A stretch of 64,000 nucleotides of DNA from Streptomyces sp. CG1 (GCF_041080625.1 NZ_CP163518.1:8363501-8427500), one strand, 5' to 3'; counted from the stretch's first letter, positions 34,160 to 46,030 are shown. Notes: generated by a model from the letters alone, not told the origin. Program-made: numbers and translations.

Positions 34160-34251
34160 TCGCTGTGGTCGCGGACTGCGTCTTGGTCGGGGGTGCGTAT
34201 CGCGATGGACTGGACCCACCGAACAGGAACGCCGTTCAAGGGAGTTCAGTC

Positions 34252-34434
34252 ATGCCGATCGTCACCATCCAGCAGGGCCCGCGCGATGTCGAGCTGAAGC
34301 GGGAGCTGGTCAAGCGGGTCACCGACGCGTTCGTCGACGCGTACCGGATCCCGGCGGAGACCGTGCAGGTGTGGATCCACGAGGTGCCCGCGGACAGCTG
34401 GGGCGCGGCCGGGAAGCTCACGGCCGACAAGTAG
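34252..34434 (+). CDS. 4-oxalocrotonate tautomerase-family protein
   Basis: 60 residues, the normal size of a 4-OT monomer. ATG at 34252 exposes Pro1 after Met removal (MPIVTIQQGPRD), the catalytic base of the family, and the C-terminal strand VQVWIHEVPADSWG is conserved. AAGGGAG precedes the start. The physiological substrate is unknown; no aromatic ring-cleavage genes are nearby. Confidence 0.88.
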   Translation: MPIVTIQQGPRDVELKRELVKRVTDAFVDAYRIPAETVQVWIHEVPADSWGAAGKLTADK

Positions 34435-34464
34435 CCCCGCGTCTCACGGGGGTGGATGTGGAGA

Positions 34465-34507
34465 GGGGGGCGTTGCGGGCCGCTCGTGGTGGCTCGCAAC
34501 GCCCCCT
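34465..34507. terminator. Bidirectional hairpin terminator
   Basis: Arms GGGGCGTTGCGGGCC and GGCTCGCAACGCCCC (one mismatch) around GCTCGTGGT, between the convergent tautomerase and trypsin genes. Confidence 0.85.
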
Positions 34508-34544
34508 GGCATCTACCCGAGGGGTGCTCGGGAGGTCTTCCGGG

Positions 34545-35336
34545 TCACGAGTTGACCTGCGCGGTCACGAGGTCCGAGAAGGTGGTCAGCCGGGTGTACA
34601 CACCCGGGTGACCGGCCTCCGCGCATCCCTCGCCCCAGGAAGTGATCCCTGCCAGGACGCCCCCGATGAGCAGGGGACCGCCGCTGTCGCCCTGGCAGGT
34701 GTCTACGCCGCCGGTGGTGAGTCCGGCGCACACCATGTCGGACTGGACGAAGTCCGAACCGTAAGAAGTCTTGCAACTGGAGTCGGCCACGACCGGGACG
34801 GTCGCGGTCCGCAGCTGGTTGGAGGAACTGCCGTTCTGCGAGGTGGTGCCCCAGCCGAGGATCCGGGCCGTGGCGCCGGCCGCGTACACGTCCGTCTGGG
34901 AGGAGGAGACGTACGACACCGGGGTGTACGGCAGCGCCGTCGACAGGGTCAGCACCGCCACGTCGTGGCCGTTGGTGGCGTCCGTGTAGTCCGGGTTGAC
35001 CCAGATCTTGCTGACGTTGCTGACGGTGCCGTCGGTGCCGTTCAGATAGGTCCGGCCGCCGACCACGCGGACGCTGCCCGCGGACTCGCCGGCCATGCAG
35101 TGCGCGGCCGTCACGACCTTCTTGGCGGCCACCAGGGTGCCGCCGCAGAACTGGTTCCCGGACGCGTCAGTGATCTGGACGACGAACGGGTACTCCGTCG
35201 TGGTGGTGGTCGTACCACCGACGATCGGCTGCGGGGCGGCGCTCGCTGTGGGGGAGGCGAGCAGCGCGGTCGCCACGGTGGCGGCGGTGGCCACCAGAAC
35301 CGCGGCGGTCTTTCTGGCACGTCTGAGCCCGAACAT
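34545..35336 (-). CDS. Secreted trypsin-like serine protease (S1A)
   Basis: 263 residues, ATG at 35336 behind GAGGAG. The signal peptide RRARKTAAVLVATAATVATALLAS ends near ASA, followed by a very short pro-segment and the mature start IVGGTTTTTTEYPF. The triad is His in VVTAAHC, Asp in GHDVAVLTL and Ser in CQGDSGGPLL. The Asp six residues before the catalytic Ser (VDTCQGDSGGP) gives trypsin-type Arg/Lys specificity. Six cysteines are placed as in Streptomyces trypsins. The gene is divergent in space from the convergent tautomerase and lies downstream of the LAL regulator on the same strand. Confidence 0.92.
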   Translation of the reverse strand: MFGLRRARKTAAVLVATAATVATALLASPTASAAPQPIVGGTTTTTTEYPFVVQITDASGNQFCGGTLVAAKKVVTAAHCMAGESAGSVRVVGGRTYLNGTDGTVSNVSKIWVNPDYTDATNGHDVAVLTLSTALPYTPVSYVSSSQTDVYAAGATARILGWGTTSQNGSSSNQLRTATVPVVADSSCKTSYGSDFVQSDMVCAGLTTGGVDTCQGDSGGPLLIGGVLAGITSWGEGCAEAGHPGVYTRLTTFSDLVTAQVNS

Positions 35337-35479
35337 GAGTCTCCTCAGTGGGGGTTGCACCGGTGGGGGGTCGCATCGGGCGGGGGTCTGCACGGGGGTC
35401 GCGGGACCGACCCCCGTGTGCCCGGGCGAGCGGCACGCCCTTTACGCTAGGACCCGGAACCCTCGGCTCCCAATGAGGG

Positions 35480-35513
35480 AACCCCCTAGGGGGTTGGGTG
35501 AGGGAAAACCCTC
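35480..35513. promoter_or_regulatory. Two adjacent palindromes between LAL regulator and trypsin gene
   Basis: A perfect 16-bp palindrome AACCCCCTAGGGGGTT (35480-35495) is followed by a GAGGGAAAACCCTC hairpin (35500-35513). They lie just after the LAL regulator stop (35542, minus strand) and about 145 bp before the trypsin start. They may end the regulator transcript or act as an operator for the trypsin gene. Confidence 0.55.
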
Positions 35514-35541
35514 GGTCCGGTTCAGTTAACCGGGCGCGTTC

Positions 35542-38370
35542 TCACTTCGCGCGGCGAGCCGCCGCCAATCGGACGATATCCACGCGGGAGCGGATCCCCA
35601 GCTTGCGGTAGACCCGGGTCAGCGTCGCCTCCACCGTCTTCACGCTGATGAACAGCCGTGCGGCGATCTCCCGGTTGGTGGCGCCCTCCATGACCAGCGC
35701 GGCGACCTGACGCTCCATCGAGGCCAGTACCTCCAGCCCGGCCAGCCCCTCCAGGGCGCCCGGCACCGCGAGCGCCGGTTCCGGCCCGGGAGTGGTCAGG
35801 GATTCGTCCACTTGGCGCAACCAGGGCAACGCCCGGCAGCGGCGGAACATCCGGGTGGCTTCGTCGTAGGCCGACGAACCGGGTCGTCTGCCGCGCAGCC
35901 GGGCCAGCGCCAACGCGGCCCGCGCCTCCTCCAGTCCGTAGCCGAGCTTGCCGAGCCGATGCTGAGCGGACGTCAGCTGGGCCACAGCGGCCTCCAGGTC
36001 GCCCTGGGCGGCCCGTACCAGGGCCTCGGAGCGGTCGAGGACGGCGAGGACGCTCTCCCGGTCCAGCCGCAGCGCGTGCTCGCGGCTCATGTCGATGACG
36101 TCCTGCGCCTCGGCCGGTTCACCGATGCGGACCAGTGCCTCGGCGAGGTCGCCCTGCCAGCGGCCGCGCGCCGGGTCGGTGATGCCGAGCCCCAGCTCGA
36201 GCCGGCGCACCCGGCGCAGCGAGCGGACCGTGCCCGCCGGGTCCCCGGCCACCAACTGGGCGTAACCGAGCGCGCCCAGGGCCCGGGAGAGGTACATCTG
36301 GTCGCCGTCCTCCTCGGCGTGCTCCACCGCCTCCCGGGCGAGGGCGAGGGCCCGGTCCACATCGCCGCCGGAAGCCTCCGCGAGCGAGGTGAGCATCGCC
36401 GAGGCGGTCTCGCCGATCCCGGAGTCCCGGGCGAGGCGCAGGCTGTCGCGGGCCAGCTCCAGGGCGCGCCCGCAGTGCCCGGCGCGCAGCTCGGTCTCGG
36501 CGAGGCCGCGCAGGAAGTGCACCTCGCTCTCCACCGAGCCGCGCCGGCGCACCTCGCGCAGCAGCGCGGTGACCGTCGCCCGGGCCTCGGTCAGCTGGTC
36601 GCCCATGACCAGCCAGCGGAACCGGGCGCTGCCCGCCCCGTTGTGGTGCCAGGCCACCCGGGGGTCCTGAGGCTCCTTCAGGGCGCGCTTGATGGTCCGA
36701 GGCGCTTCCGGGTGGCCCATCAGGGTCTCCGTCTGCGCCTGGAAGGCGAGGGAGAGCAGTTCGGTGCGCCGGTCCTCGCCGCGTGCGGCCAGCTCGGCGG
36801 CGTGCGCGGCGGCCTCGCGGGCCTCGGTGAAGTCGCCCTCCACGATCAGCGCCCGCCAGGCCAGCTGGTAGTGGACCAGGCCCAGCAGCCGGGGGTCGTC
36901 GCCGGCGTCGGCGAGGGCCTGCGGGAAGACCGCGTCGACCTCGGTCATGGTGTGGCCGGCGCTGTCGATGACGATGATCCAGGCGCGCACCCGGTCGGCG
37001 GGCACACTCGCCCGGGACAGCACCTCGCGGGCGATGTCCCGGGCCAGGTCGAGTTCGCCCGCGGTGATCGCGTCCTCGGCGGCCTGCAGCCGGCGCTCCT
37101 GAGGGCTCGGGGTGCCGTCGGCGGGGGTGCGCCGCGCGGCCAGCAGCCCCAGGTGGGCGGCGACCGAGGGGGCGCCGCGGTCCCGGGCGAGAGCGGCGGC
37201 CTCGGCGAGCCGGGCGGCGACCTGCGGATCGGTGCCGCTGCTGGCCAGGGCCAGGTGCCGGGCCCGTTCGATCGGGTCGGAGGCGGCCGTGGACAGGGCC
37301 GCGTGCGCGGCGCGCCGCTCGTGCGCGGGTGCCTCCGCGTACAGCGCGGCGGATATCAACGGGTGCGCGAACCGTACGGCCGGGGCGTCGGGCTCGGTGG
37401 CCAGCAGCCCGAGTTCGGCGGCCTGGGCGCACTCGGCCTCGGCGTTCTCCCGGCCGGCCGCGTGCAGCAGCGCCGGGGTGGGCCGGGCACCGGCACTGGC
37501 CACGAGCAGGGTGCGGCGGGCCTCGACGGAGAGCATGTCCAGGCGGCTGAGCACCAGGGCGCGCAGCGAGGTCGGCACCGGCAGCGGCTCGCCCGGCCGG
37601 GGCGGGGTGGGGCGCTCGGCGAGGGCGCGGCCCAGCTCCAGGGCGAACAGCGGGTTGCCGCCGCTGGTGCGGTGGATCTCGCGGACGGTGGAGCGGGGCA
37701 GCGAGCCGTGGCCGCGGTGGTCGAGCAGCTGGGCGACGCGGGTGCGGGAGAGCGGACCGAGCCGGACCGCGAGGGTGCCCGGCGGGCAGGCGCGCAGATG
37801 CCGGTCGTACTCCTGGCTCTCCCGGCCCTCGGTGCGCACCGCGCACAGCAGTTGCACCGGGGTGCCCTCCAGGCGCCGGGCGGCGAAGCCGAGCAGTTCG
37901 GCGCTGGCCGGGTCCAGCCACTGGAGATCGTCGGCGACGACGAGGACACCGCCCTCGGCGGCCAGCGCGCGCAGCGCGGAGAGCACCGCGAGCCGCAGGG
38001 CGAGGCCGTCGCGCTGCAGGCTGGACTCGCCGCGGCCGGTGAGCGCCGACTCCAGGGCGGTGCGCTGGGCGGCGGGCAGCCGGGGGGAGACGTCGTCGAG
38101 GACCAGGCCGAGGAGGTCGGCGAGGGCCAGGAAGGGGAGGTGGGATTCGGACTCGGTGGCGGAGCAGCGCAGGACGGTGCGCGCGGTGGCGCCGTATTCC
38201 TCGGCCAATGCCCGCAGGACGGTGGATTTCCCTATTCCGGCGGGACCGTGGAGCAGCACACTGCCGCCCGAGGCGAGTTGGTCACGGGCGCCGGCGAACA
38301 GTTCCTCGCGGCCGATGACCAGGTCGGGGCGGCACCTGGCAGGCTCCTGGAAGTCCCGTCGCACGGTCAC
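35542..38370 (-). CDS. LuxR-family LAL transcriptional regulator
   Basis: About 942 residues. An N-terminal AAA-type NTPase (IGREELFAGARDQLASGG, Walker A LHGPAGIGKSTVLRAL about 38-53, Walker B GVLVVADDLQWLD about 142-154) is followed by a long helical TPR/MalT-like sensor region. A C-terminal LuxR HTH reads ASMERQVAALVMEGATNREIAARLFISVKTVEATLTRVYRKLGIRSRV (about 880-930). I chose the GTG at 38370 because AGGGGAGCG is immediately upstream; GTG 38364 is an alternative. LAL regulators control carbon catabolism or natural-product genes; the two acyl-CoA synthetase genes downstream are possible targets. Confidence 0.9.
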   Translation of the reverse strand: MTVRRDFQEPARCRPDLVIGREELFAGARDQLASGGSVLLHGPAGIGKSTVLRALAEEYGATARTVLRCSATESESHLPFLALADLLGLVLDDVSPRLPAAQRTALESALTGRGESSLQRDGLALRLAVLSALRALAAEGGVLVVADDLQWLDPASAELLGFAARRLEGTPVQLLCAVRTEGRESQEYDRHLRACPPGTLAVRLGPLSRTRVAQLLDHRGHGSLPRSTVREIHRTSGGNPLFALELGRALAERPTPPRPGEPLPVPTSLRALVLSRLDMLSVEARRTLLVASAGARPTPALLHAAGRENAEAECAQAAELGLLATEPDAPAVRFAHPLISAALYAEAPAHERRAAHAALSTAASDPIERARHLALASSGTDPQVAARLAEAAALARDRGAPSVAAHLGLLAARRTPADGTPSPQERRLQAAEDAITAGELDLARDIAREVLSRASVPADRVRAWIIVIDSAGHTMTEVDAVFPQALADAGDDPRLLGLVHYQLAWRALIVEGDFTEAREAAAHAAELAARGEDRRTELLSLAFQAQTETLMGHPEAPRTIKRALKEPQDPRVAWHHNGAGSARFRWLVMGDQLTEARATVTALLREVRRRGSVESEVHFLRGLAETELRAGHCGRALELARDSLRLARDSGIGETASAMLTSLAEASGGDVDRALALAREAVEHAEEDGDQMYLSRALGALGYAQLVAGDPAGTVRSLRRVRRLELGLGITDPARGRWQGDLAEALVRIGEPAEAQDVIDMSREHALRLDRESVLAVLDRSEALVRAAQGDLEAAVAQLTSAQHRLGKLGYGLEEARAALALARLRGRRPGSSAYDEATRMFRRCRALPWLRQVDESLTTPGPEPALAVPGALEGLAGLEVLASMERQVAALVMEGATNREIAARLFISVKTVEATLTRVYRKLGIRSRVDIVRLAAARRAK

Positions 38371-38545
38371 CGCTCCCCTCGTGTGTCGTGTCCGGGCCAA
38401 ATTCTAGGCAACGATCCTTGAAATTCGGACGGAAGCCGTGGTGAGGGAAATAACAAACGGCCACGCATAAGGAAATTCAAGGCGTCTCCGCTTGAATGAG
38501 CAGGTTTCCTTATGGCCGGTTCCCCGGCGGCGGCCGCTGCCCGGC

Positions 38546-39376
38546 TCACGGCAGCAGCCCCGCCCTGCGGGCCGCCGTCACCGCCTCCCCTCGGGTGTGC
38601 GCGCCCAGCTTCCGCATCGCCGAGCGCAGATAGCCCTTGACGGTCTCCGGGCGCAGCCCCAGCCGCTCGGCCACCGCCGCGTTGGTCGCCCCCGCCGCCA
38701 CCCAGGACAGCACGTCCAGCTCGCGCGGCGCCAGGGCCACGTTCCCGGCGCGCGGTGAAGCGGTCAACAGACCGCAGGCCGTGAGCAGTTCGGACCGCAG
38801 CACCGGATCGGTGATGCGCGGGGCCAGGGCCCGCAGCGCCGCATGCGCCTCACGCACCTGCTCCCAGGCGGCCCCCTGGTCGACTCCGGCGGGCTGCGGC
38901 CGGGCCGCCAGCAGCAGTTCCCACGCCTCGTCCCGCACCACCAGCGCCTGCTCCACGTCCCGGGCTACGGCCATGGCCGCGCCCAGGGTGCGGTCGCCGA
39001 GCGGCTGGGCCGAGCGCAGCGCGCCGTAGAGCACCCCGCGCACCCGGCGCCGTACCACCACCGGGACCGCGACGACCGAGCGGATGCCCTCGGCGGCCAC
39101 CTGGATGTCGTACTCGTGGCTGATCTGCCGGGAGCTGGAGTAGTCCGTCACCGCGCACGGGCGGGCCAGTGCCACCGCCTTGCCGCCGAGCCCGTTGCCG
39201 GAGGTCACCGCGAGCGAGCGCAGGGCGGCCGTGGTGGTGCCGCTCAGTTCGCTGATCCGGATCTGCGGACGGCCGGACTCGACGAGCCCGCCGAAGGCGA
39301 CGGGAAGTCCCGTCGCCCGCCGCAGCCGGGCCAGCGCGCCGCCGATCTCCACCGTCCCCGCCGCGTCTGCCGTCAC
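38546..39376 (-). CDS. GAF-domain LuxR-family regulator
   Basis: 276 residues. GTG at 39376 follows AAGGAG. The N-terminal GAF-like sensor domain (RRATGLPVAFGGLVE ... GNGLGGKAVALARPCAVTDY ... EGIRSVVAVPVVVRRRVRGVLYGALR, about 15-150) is followed by a helical linker. The HTH is LAPRELDVLSWVAAGATNAAVAERLGLRPETVKGYLRSAMRKLG (about 215-260). It is divergent from the acyl-CoA synthetase pair, with 240 bp between starts, so it probably regulates them. The effector is unknown. Confidence 0.88.
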   Translation of the reverse strand: MTADAAGTVEIGGALARLRRATGLPVAFGGLVESGRPQIRISELSGTTTAALRSLAVTSGNGLGGKAVALARPCAVTDYSSSRQISHEYDIQVAAEGIRSVVAVPVVVRRRVRGVLYGALRSAQPLGDRTLGAAMAVARDVEQALVVRDEAWELLLAARPQPAGVDQGAAWEQVREAHAALRALAPRITDPVLRSELLTACGLLTASPRAGNVALAPRELDVLSWVAAGATNAAVAERLGLRPETVKGYLRSAMRKLGAHTRGEAVTAARRAGLLP

Positions 39377-39616
39377 GTGTCCGCTCCTTCTGCCGTCCCC
39401 ACCCCCGTTCGGGGGTAGTGAGACCTGCATCACGGATTAGACGATGCCAGAGAGCCGCCCGGCAATGGTCCGGAACAGAGGGAGTGAGCCGCAGGGTGCG
39501 CCGGTGTCGAGCGCGATGGGGGAGTGCGGAGGCCCGAAGGGCCGAGCACGGTCGCGGGGACCCGACACCGGCTGAGAGCGCCCGGGGGCGAACGACCACA
39601 GTACGAGGAGTATGTG

Positions 39617-41290
39617 ATGACGACCGCGACCGTGGAGTTCCGCTCCGCCCGGGACTTCCTGCTGGAGCACCGCGCCGACTACGCGGGCGCCTACGAGGGC
39701 TTCGCCTGGCCGCGGCCCGCGCACTTCAACTGGGCGCTGGACTGGTTCGACGTGATCGCCGCCGGCAACGACCGGACCGCGCTGCACATCGTCGAGGAGG
39801 ACGGCGCCGAGACCCGGCTGTCCTTCGCCGAGATGTCCGAGCGGTCGAACCGCGTGGCCCGGTGGCTGCGTGAGCGGGGCGTCGCCGCCGAGGACCGCAT
39901 CCTCGTCATGCTCGGCAACCAGGCCGAGCTGTGGGAGACCGCGCTGGCCGCGATGAAGCTGCGCGCGGTCGTCATCCCGGCCACCCCGCTGCTGGGACCC
40001 GCCGATCTGCGCGACCGTGTGGAGCGCGGCCGGGTGCGGCATGTGATCGCGCGGTCCGAGGACACCGCGAAGTTCGCCGAGGTGCCCGGCGGTTACACGC
40101 GGATCGCGGTCGGCGGCCGGGCCGGGCAGGGCTGGGAGCCGTACGAGGACGCGTACACCGCCCCCGCCGGGTTCCTGCCCGACGGCCCCACCCTGGCCGA
40201 CGACCCGCTGATGCTCTACTTCACCTCCGGTACGACCGCCCGCCCCAAGCTGGTCGAGCACACCCACACCTCGTACCCGATCGGGCACCTGGCGACCATG
40301 TACTGGATCGGCCTCCAGCCCGGTGACGTGCATCTGAACATCTCCTCGCCGGGCTGGGCCAAGCACGCCTGGTCCAATCTGTTCGCGCCGTGGAACGCCG
40401 AGGCGACCGTCTTCCTCTTCAACTACACCCGCTTCGACGCGGTCCGGCTCATGGCCGAGATGGACCGGGCCGAGGTGACCACCTTCTGCGCCCCGCCGAC
40501 CGTGTGGCGCATGCTCATCCAGGCCGACCTCGGCCTGCTGGCCACCCGGCCCCGCGAGGTGGTGGCCGCCGGCGAGCCGCTCAACCCCGAGGTCATCGAG
40601 CAGGTCCGGCGGGCCTGGGGCGTCACCATCCGGGACGGCTTCGGGCAGACCGAGACCGCCGTGCAGGTCTCCAACAGCCCCGGGCAGCTGCTCAAGACCG
40701 GTTCCATGGGCCGCCCCAGCCCCGGCTACCGCGTGGAACTCCTCGACCCGGTCTCCGGCGCGCCCGGCGCCGCCGAGGGCGAGATCGCCCTCGACCTGTC
40801 CGAGCGTCCGGTCGGCCTGATGACCGGCTACCACGGCGACCCGGACCGTACGGCGGAGGCCATGGCGGGCGGCTACTACCGCACCGGGGACATCGCCTCC
40901 CGTGACGCGGACGGCTATCTGACCTATGTCGGCCGCGCGGACGACGTCTTCAAGGCCTCCGACTACAAGATCAGCCCGTTCGAGCTGGAGAGCGCGCTGC
41001 TGGAGCACGAGGCGGTGGCCGAGGCCGCAGTCGTGCCCGCGCCGGACGAGCTGCGGCTCGCGGTGCCCAAGGCCTACGTCGTCCTCGCCGAGGGCTACGA
41101 GCCGGGCCCGGACACCGCGAAGGTCGTCTTCGAGCACTCCCGCCAGGTGCTCGCCCCCTACAAGCGCATCCGCCGGCTGGAGTTCGGCGCGCTGCCCAAG
41201 ACCGTCTCCGGCAAGATCCGCCGGATCGAGCTGCGCGAGGCGACCGCTCAGGGCTCGGCGAACGAGTACCGCGAGGAGGACTTCCGGTGA
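39617..41290 (+). CDS. AMP-dependent acyl-CoA synthetase (medium-chain ACSM-like)
   Basis: 557 residues of the ANL superfamily, activating a carboxylate to its CoA thioester. Motifs: the P-loop [20 protein letters not shown] (about 206-225), [10 protein letters not shown] (about 343-352), [38 protein letters not shown] (hinge and substrate region), and the C-terminal lysine in [15 protein letters not shown]. The ATG at 39617 is preceded by ACGAGGAG. It overlaps the second synthetase gene by GTGA, implying co-translation. Substrate is not predictable; ACSM relatives use medium-chain or aryl acids. Confidence 0.88.
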   Translation: MTTATVEFRSARDFLLEHRADYAGAYEGFAWPRPAHFNWALDWFDVIAAGNDRTALHIVEEDGAETRLSFAEMSERSNRVARWLRERGVAAEDRILVMLGNQAELWETALAAMKLRAVVIPATPLLGPADLRDRVERGRVRHVIARSEDTAKFAEVPGGYTRIAVGGRAGQGWEPYEDAYTAPAGFLPDGPTLADDPLMLYFTSGTTARPKLVEHTHTSYPIGHLATMYWIGLQPGDVHLNISSPGWAKHAWSNLFAPWNAEATVFLFNYTRFDAVRLMAEMDRAEVTTFCAPPTVWRMLIQADLGLLATRPREVVAAGEPLNPEVIEQVRRAWGVTIRDGFGQTETAVQVSNSPGQLLKTGSMGRPSPGYRVELLDPVSGAPGAAEGEIALDLSERPVGLMTGYHGDPDRTAEAMAGGYYRTGDIASRDADGYLTYVGRADDVFKASDYKISPFELESALLEHEAVAEAAVVPAPDELRLAVPKAYVVLAEGYEPGPDTAKVVFEHSRQVLAPYKRIRRLEFGALPKTVSGKIRRIELREATAQGSANEYREEDFR

Positions 41291-42897
41291 CCTCACCGCT
41301 GTCGTACACGCACGGGACGTCTGCGACCGCCCTGCTCGGAGACACCATCGGCGCCGATCTGGACCGGGCCGTGGCGAAGTGGCCGGAGCGCGAGGCACTG
41401 GTCGACGTGCCGTCGGGCCGGCGGTGGACCTATGCCCAATTCGGCGCGGACGTCGAGGAGTTGGCGCAGGCGCTGGTCGCCGTCGGTGTCGGAAAGGGCG
41501 ACCGGGTGGGGATCTGGGCGGTCAACTGCCCGGAGTGGGTCCTGGTCCAGTACGCCACCGCCCGTGTCGGCGCGATCATGGTGAACATCAACCCGGCCTA
41601 CCGCACCCACGAGGTCGAGTACGTCCTGCGCCAGGCGGGGATCTCCCTGCTGTTCGCCTCCCTGCGGCACAAGACCAGCGACTACCGGGCGATGGTCGAA
41701 CAGGTGCGGGGAAACTGCCCCGAGCTGCGCGAGGTCGTCCACATCGGCGACCCGAGCTGGGAGGAACTGCTCGGGCGGGGGGCCCCTGACGTCCGGTACG
41801 CGCAGCTGTCCTGCGACGACCCCATCAACATCCAGTACACCTCGGGGACCACGGGCTTCCCGAAGGGCGCCACGCTGTCCCACCACAACATCCTCAACAA
41901 CGGTTACTTCGTCGGGGAGTCGGTCGGCTACAGCGAACAGGACAGGATCTGCATCCCGGTCCCCTTCTACCACTGTTTCGGCATGGTGATGGGCAATCTC
42001 GCGGCCACCTCGCACGGCGCCTGCATGGTCATCCCGGCCCCGTCCTTCGAACCGAAGGCCACCCTGGAGGCGGTGCAGCGCGAGCGCTGTACGTCCCTGT
42101 ACGGCGTGCCGACGATGTTCATCGCCGAGCTGAACCTCCCCGACTTCGCGTCGTACGACCTCTCGACCCTGCGCACCGGCATCATGGCGGGCTCGCCGTG
42201 CCCGGTGGAGGTGATGAAGCGCGTCGTCGCCGAGATGCACATGGCGGAGGTGTCCATCTGTTACGGCATGACCGAGACCTCCCCGGTGTCGCTGCAGACC
42301 CGCCGGGACGACGACCTGGAGCACCGCACCGGCACCGTCGGCCGGGTCCTGCCGCACCTGGAGGTCAAGGTCGTCGACCCGGCCACCGGCGTCACCCAAC
42401 CGCGCGGCACGGCGGGCGAGTTGTGCACCCGCGGCTACAGCGTGATGCTCGGCTACTGGAACGAACCCGAGAAGACCGCGGAGGCCGTCGACTCCGGCCG
42501 CTGGATGCACACCGGGGACCTGGCGTTGATGCGCGACGACGGGTACGTCGAGATCGTCGGCCGCATCAAGGACATGATCATCCGGGGCGGCGAGAACATC
42601 TACCCGCGCGAGATCGAGGAGTTCCTCTACGGCCACCCGAAGATCAGGGACGTGCAGGTCGTCGGGGTGCCGCACGAGACGTACGGCGAGGAGGTCCTGG
42701 CCTGCGTCGTCCCGCGGGACCCCGCCGACCCGCTCACCCTGGAGGACCTGCGCGCCTTCTGCCAGGGCCGGCTCGCGCACTACAAGATCCCCAGCAGGCT
42801 CCAGATCCTCGACTCCTTCCCGATGACGGTGAGCGGAAAGGTGCGCAAGATCGAACTGCGGGAGAAGTACGCGACTTCCGACACGGCGGCCGAATGA
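41287..42897 (+). CDS. AMP-dependent fatty acyl-CoA synthetase (FadD-like)
   Basis: 536 residues. GTG at 41287 overlaps the upstream stop (GTGA). ANL motifs: [20 protein letters not shown] (about 181-200), [11 protein letters not shown] (about 324-334), [41 protein letters not shown] (about 407-447) and the C-terminal lysine [15 protein letters not shown]. It is closest in type to FadD/short-chain acyl-CoA ligases. Two different ligases in one operon, flanked by two LuxR regulators, suggest a dedicated acid-assimilation module. Confidence 0.9.
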   Translation: MTSPLSYTHGTSATALLGDTIGADLDRAVAKWPEREALVDVPSGRRWTYAQFGADVEELAQALVAVGVGKGDRVGIWAVNCPEWVLVQYATARVGAIMVNINPAYRTHEVEYVLRQAGISLLFASLRHKTSDYRAMVEQVRGNCPELREVVHIGDPSWEELLGRGAPDVRYAQLSCDDPINIQYTSGTTGFPKGATLSHHNILNNGYFVGESVGYSEQDRICIPVPFYHCFGMVMGNLAATSHGACMVIPAPSFEPKATLEAVQRERCTSLYGVPTMFIAELNLPDFASYDLSTLRTGIMAGSPCPVEVMKRVVAEMHMAEVSICYGMTETSPVSLQTRRDDDLEHRTGTVGRVLPHLEVKVVDPATGVTQPRGTAGELCTRGYSVMLGYWNEPEKTAEAVDSGRWMHTGDLALMRDDGYVEIVGRIKDMIIRGGENIYPREIEEFLYGHPKIRDVQVVGVPHETYGEEVLACVVPRDPADPLTLEDLRAFCQGRLAHYKIPSRLQILDSFPMTVSGKVRKIELREKYATSDTAAE

Positions 42898-42923
42898 CGC
42901 GCAGACGTGTGCGCGGTAGGTGA

Positions 42924-43757
42924 TCAGGCGCCGTCGGCGCTCAGGTCGCCCGCCGGTGCGTTGACCGGGCGGGGGGTGCCCGTGAGGTCGAGGACGAACA
43001 GGGGGACGCACAGGGCGTCCGCCCGGCTGCGGGCGTCGGCCGTGTAGCCGGCCAGGGAGAAGTACACACAGACCGCGGACTCCGTCATCGCCGTCAGCCA
43101 CAGGCACTCCACGTCCCGGGGCGCCGCCGGGCGGACGGTCGGGTCCACCTGGGCGAGGAGTCCGTGGCCGGCCAGCCCGATGCCGTTCGGCGGGCGCTGG
43201 TCGGCGCGGCGGATGTCCCGGTAGCCGAGCCAGCGCAGATAGAGCGCGGCGGTGGTGACGGCGTCGCGGGCGGTACGGATGGCATGCGGCTGGAAGGCGG
43301 GGCGGGCGGGGCGGGCGCCGGATCTGGTGGCCGACGTGGGCTGTGATGCCGATGCCGATGCCGGCGCTGATGCTGCTTGCGGTGTCGCGCCCGGCTCGGA
43401 GGCCGATGGTGACGCCGAAGCCGGCCCAGGTGCCGCTTCCGGCGTCGAGTCCGACGCCGGTGCCGCGGTCGCCGTCTGCGGTGTGGGCGGTGTGGGCGGT
43501 GCGGCCACCGGGATGCGCAGGACCGTGCCGCAGGGGCAGCCCAGCTCCGGGTGCGGCCAGTGGTTGCGGCGGTCGCAGCGGGTGCACGGCAGCGCGATCC
43601 ACTCGTCGTCCCAGGCCCGGTGCTCCGCCACGACCGGCTCCGCTGCCGGATCGAGGCGCGGCGCGGTGGGCGCGCCGCACGCGCACGGATACACCGGCGC
43701 GGTGTAGACGTGCTCGCGCCGGCAGGCCGGACAGCGCACCGGCATGCTCTCGGGCAT
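42924..43757 (-). CDS. Zinc-ribbon protein with restriction-endonuclease-like C-terminus
   Basis: 277 residues from the ATG at 43757 (GGGAG seven bases upstream; ATG 43745 is also possible). Two N-terminal zinc ribbons are seen: CPAC with CAC (about 9-32) and CTRC with CPC (about 57-77). A low-complexity Ala/Ser/Pro linker encoded by GATGCC-type repeats (43345-43480) follows. The C-terminal domain is TARDAVTTAALYLRWLGYRDIRRA ... GIGLAGHGLLAQVDP ... VYFSLAGYTADARSRADALCVPLFVLDLTGTPRPVN, the pattern of Mrr-like nuclease folds. The expected catalytic lysine after the core strand (Q-x-K) reads QVD, so cleavage may be lost. Function unknown. Confidence 0.6.
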   Translation of the reverse strand: MPESMPVRCPACRREHVYTAPVYPCACGAPTAPRLDPAAEPVVAEHRAWDDEWIALPCTRCDRRNHWPHPELGCPCGTVLRIPVAAPPTPPTPQTATAAPASDSTPEAAPGPASASPSASEPGATPQAASAPASASASQPTSATRSGARPARPAFQPHAIRTARDAVTTAALYLRWLGYRDIRRADQRPPNGIGLAGHGLLAQVDPTVRPAAPRDVECLWLTAMTESAVCVYFSLAGYTADARSRADALCVPLFVLDLTGTPRPVNAPAGDLSADGA

Positions 43758-43850
43758 GGCCCCACTCCCAGGCGTCGCGTCGGGACAGCGCCTCTCATGG
43801 TCCTCCTCTCGGACCCCGCTTGTCCGGCGCTTGCCGTGTCTCCGTCTCTC

Positions 43851-43879
43851 TTGACGACATTGACGAGCGCTTCTACATT
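43851..43879 (+). promoter_or_regulatory. Promoter of gcl
   Basis: TTGACG (43851-43856) and TACATT (43874-43879) are 17 bp apart, a good housekeeping-type promoter. An inverted repeat CTTCTAC / GTAGAAG (43870-43876 and 43891-43897) overlaps the -10. Confidence 0.7.
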
Positions 43880-43902
43880 GATTCCAGATAGTAGAAGTTA
43901 AG

Positions 43903-43917
43903 TTCCGCAATGCGGAA
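43903..43917. promoter_or_regulatory. 15-bp palindromic operator upstream of gcl
   Basis: TTCCGCAATGCGGAA is a perfect palindrome around one base, located about 20 bp downstream of the predicted transcription start, a repressor position. The same architecture (TTCCGTATTACGGAA) stands upstream of hyi at 50231. An IclR-type repressor of the allantoin/glyoxylate pathway (AllR in S. coelicolor) is the likely ligand; its gene is not in the window. Confidence 0.75.
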
Positions 43918-43994
43918 TTTTGAAGTTCTGGAGACTGTGCTCACCGCGGGGCGCGACGGGAGTACGCATCCGACAGCCGAAGCAGGAGTACTCG

Positions 43995-45782
<1,788 letters not shown>

Positions 45783-45812
45783 CGCCGAAGGTCCGAGACC
45801 GCCAGGCACACC

Positions 45813-45846
45813 AAGGGCGGCCCGTCCCCGTGGACGGGCCGCCCTT
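45813..45846 (+). terminator. Terminator of gcl
   Basis: Perfect 15-bp stem AAGGGCGGCCCGTCC / GGACGGGCCGCCCTT with loop CCGT, 30 bp after the gcl stop. Confidence 0.95.
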
Positions 45847-46030
45847 TCGCGTCCCCTGCGCCATCCCCCGTACGTTCCCCCGTAGTGGGGCCCGCCGCCC
45901 CCGTGCCGACGGGCCCCTGTTGCCCGTACTCTGCCCGGCCGCGGGGGTGGCCGAAGCCTGTGTCGCGGTGTTCAGAGGTTGATTTGAGGATGGCGTAGCC
46001 CGGTTACGACCGCTGCGGTACGCCCTGCCG

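Noticed and set aside
43851..43897. CTTCTAC/GTAGAAG inverted repeat as the main gcl operator
   Set aside because: The 14-bp spacer is long and the repeat is not found at hyi, whereas the TTCCG palindrome is shared by both operons. It may still be a secondary site.
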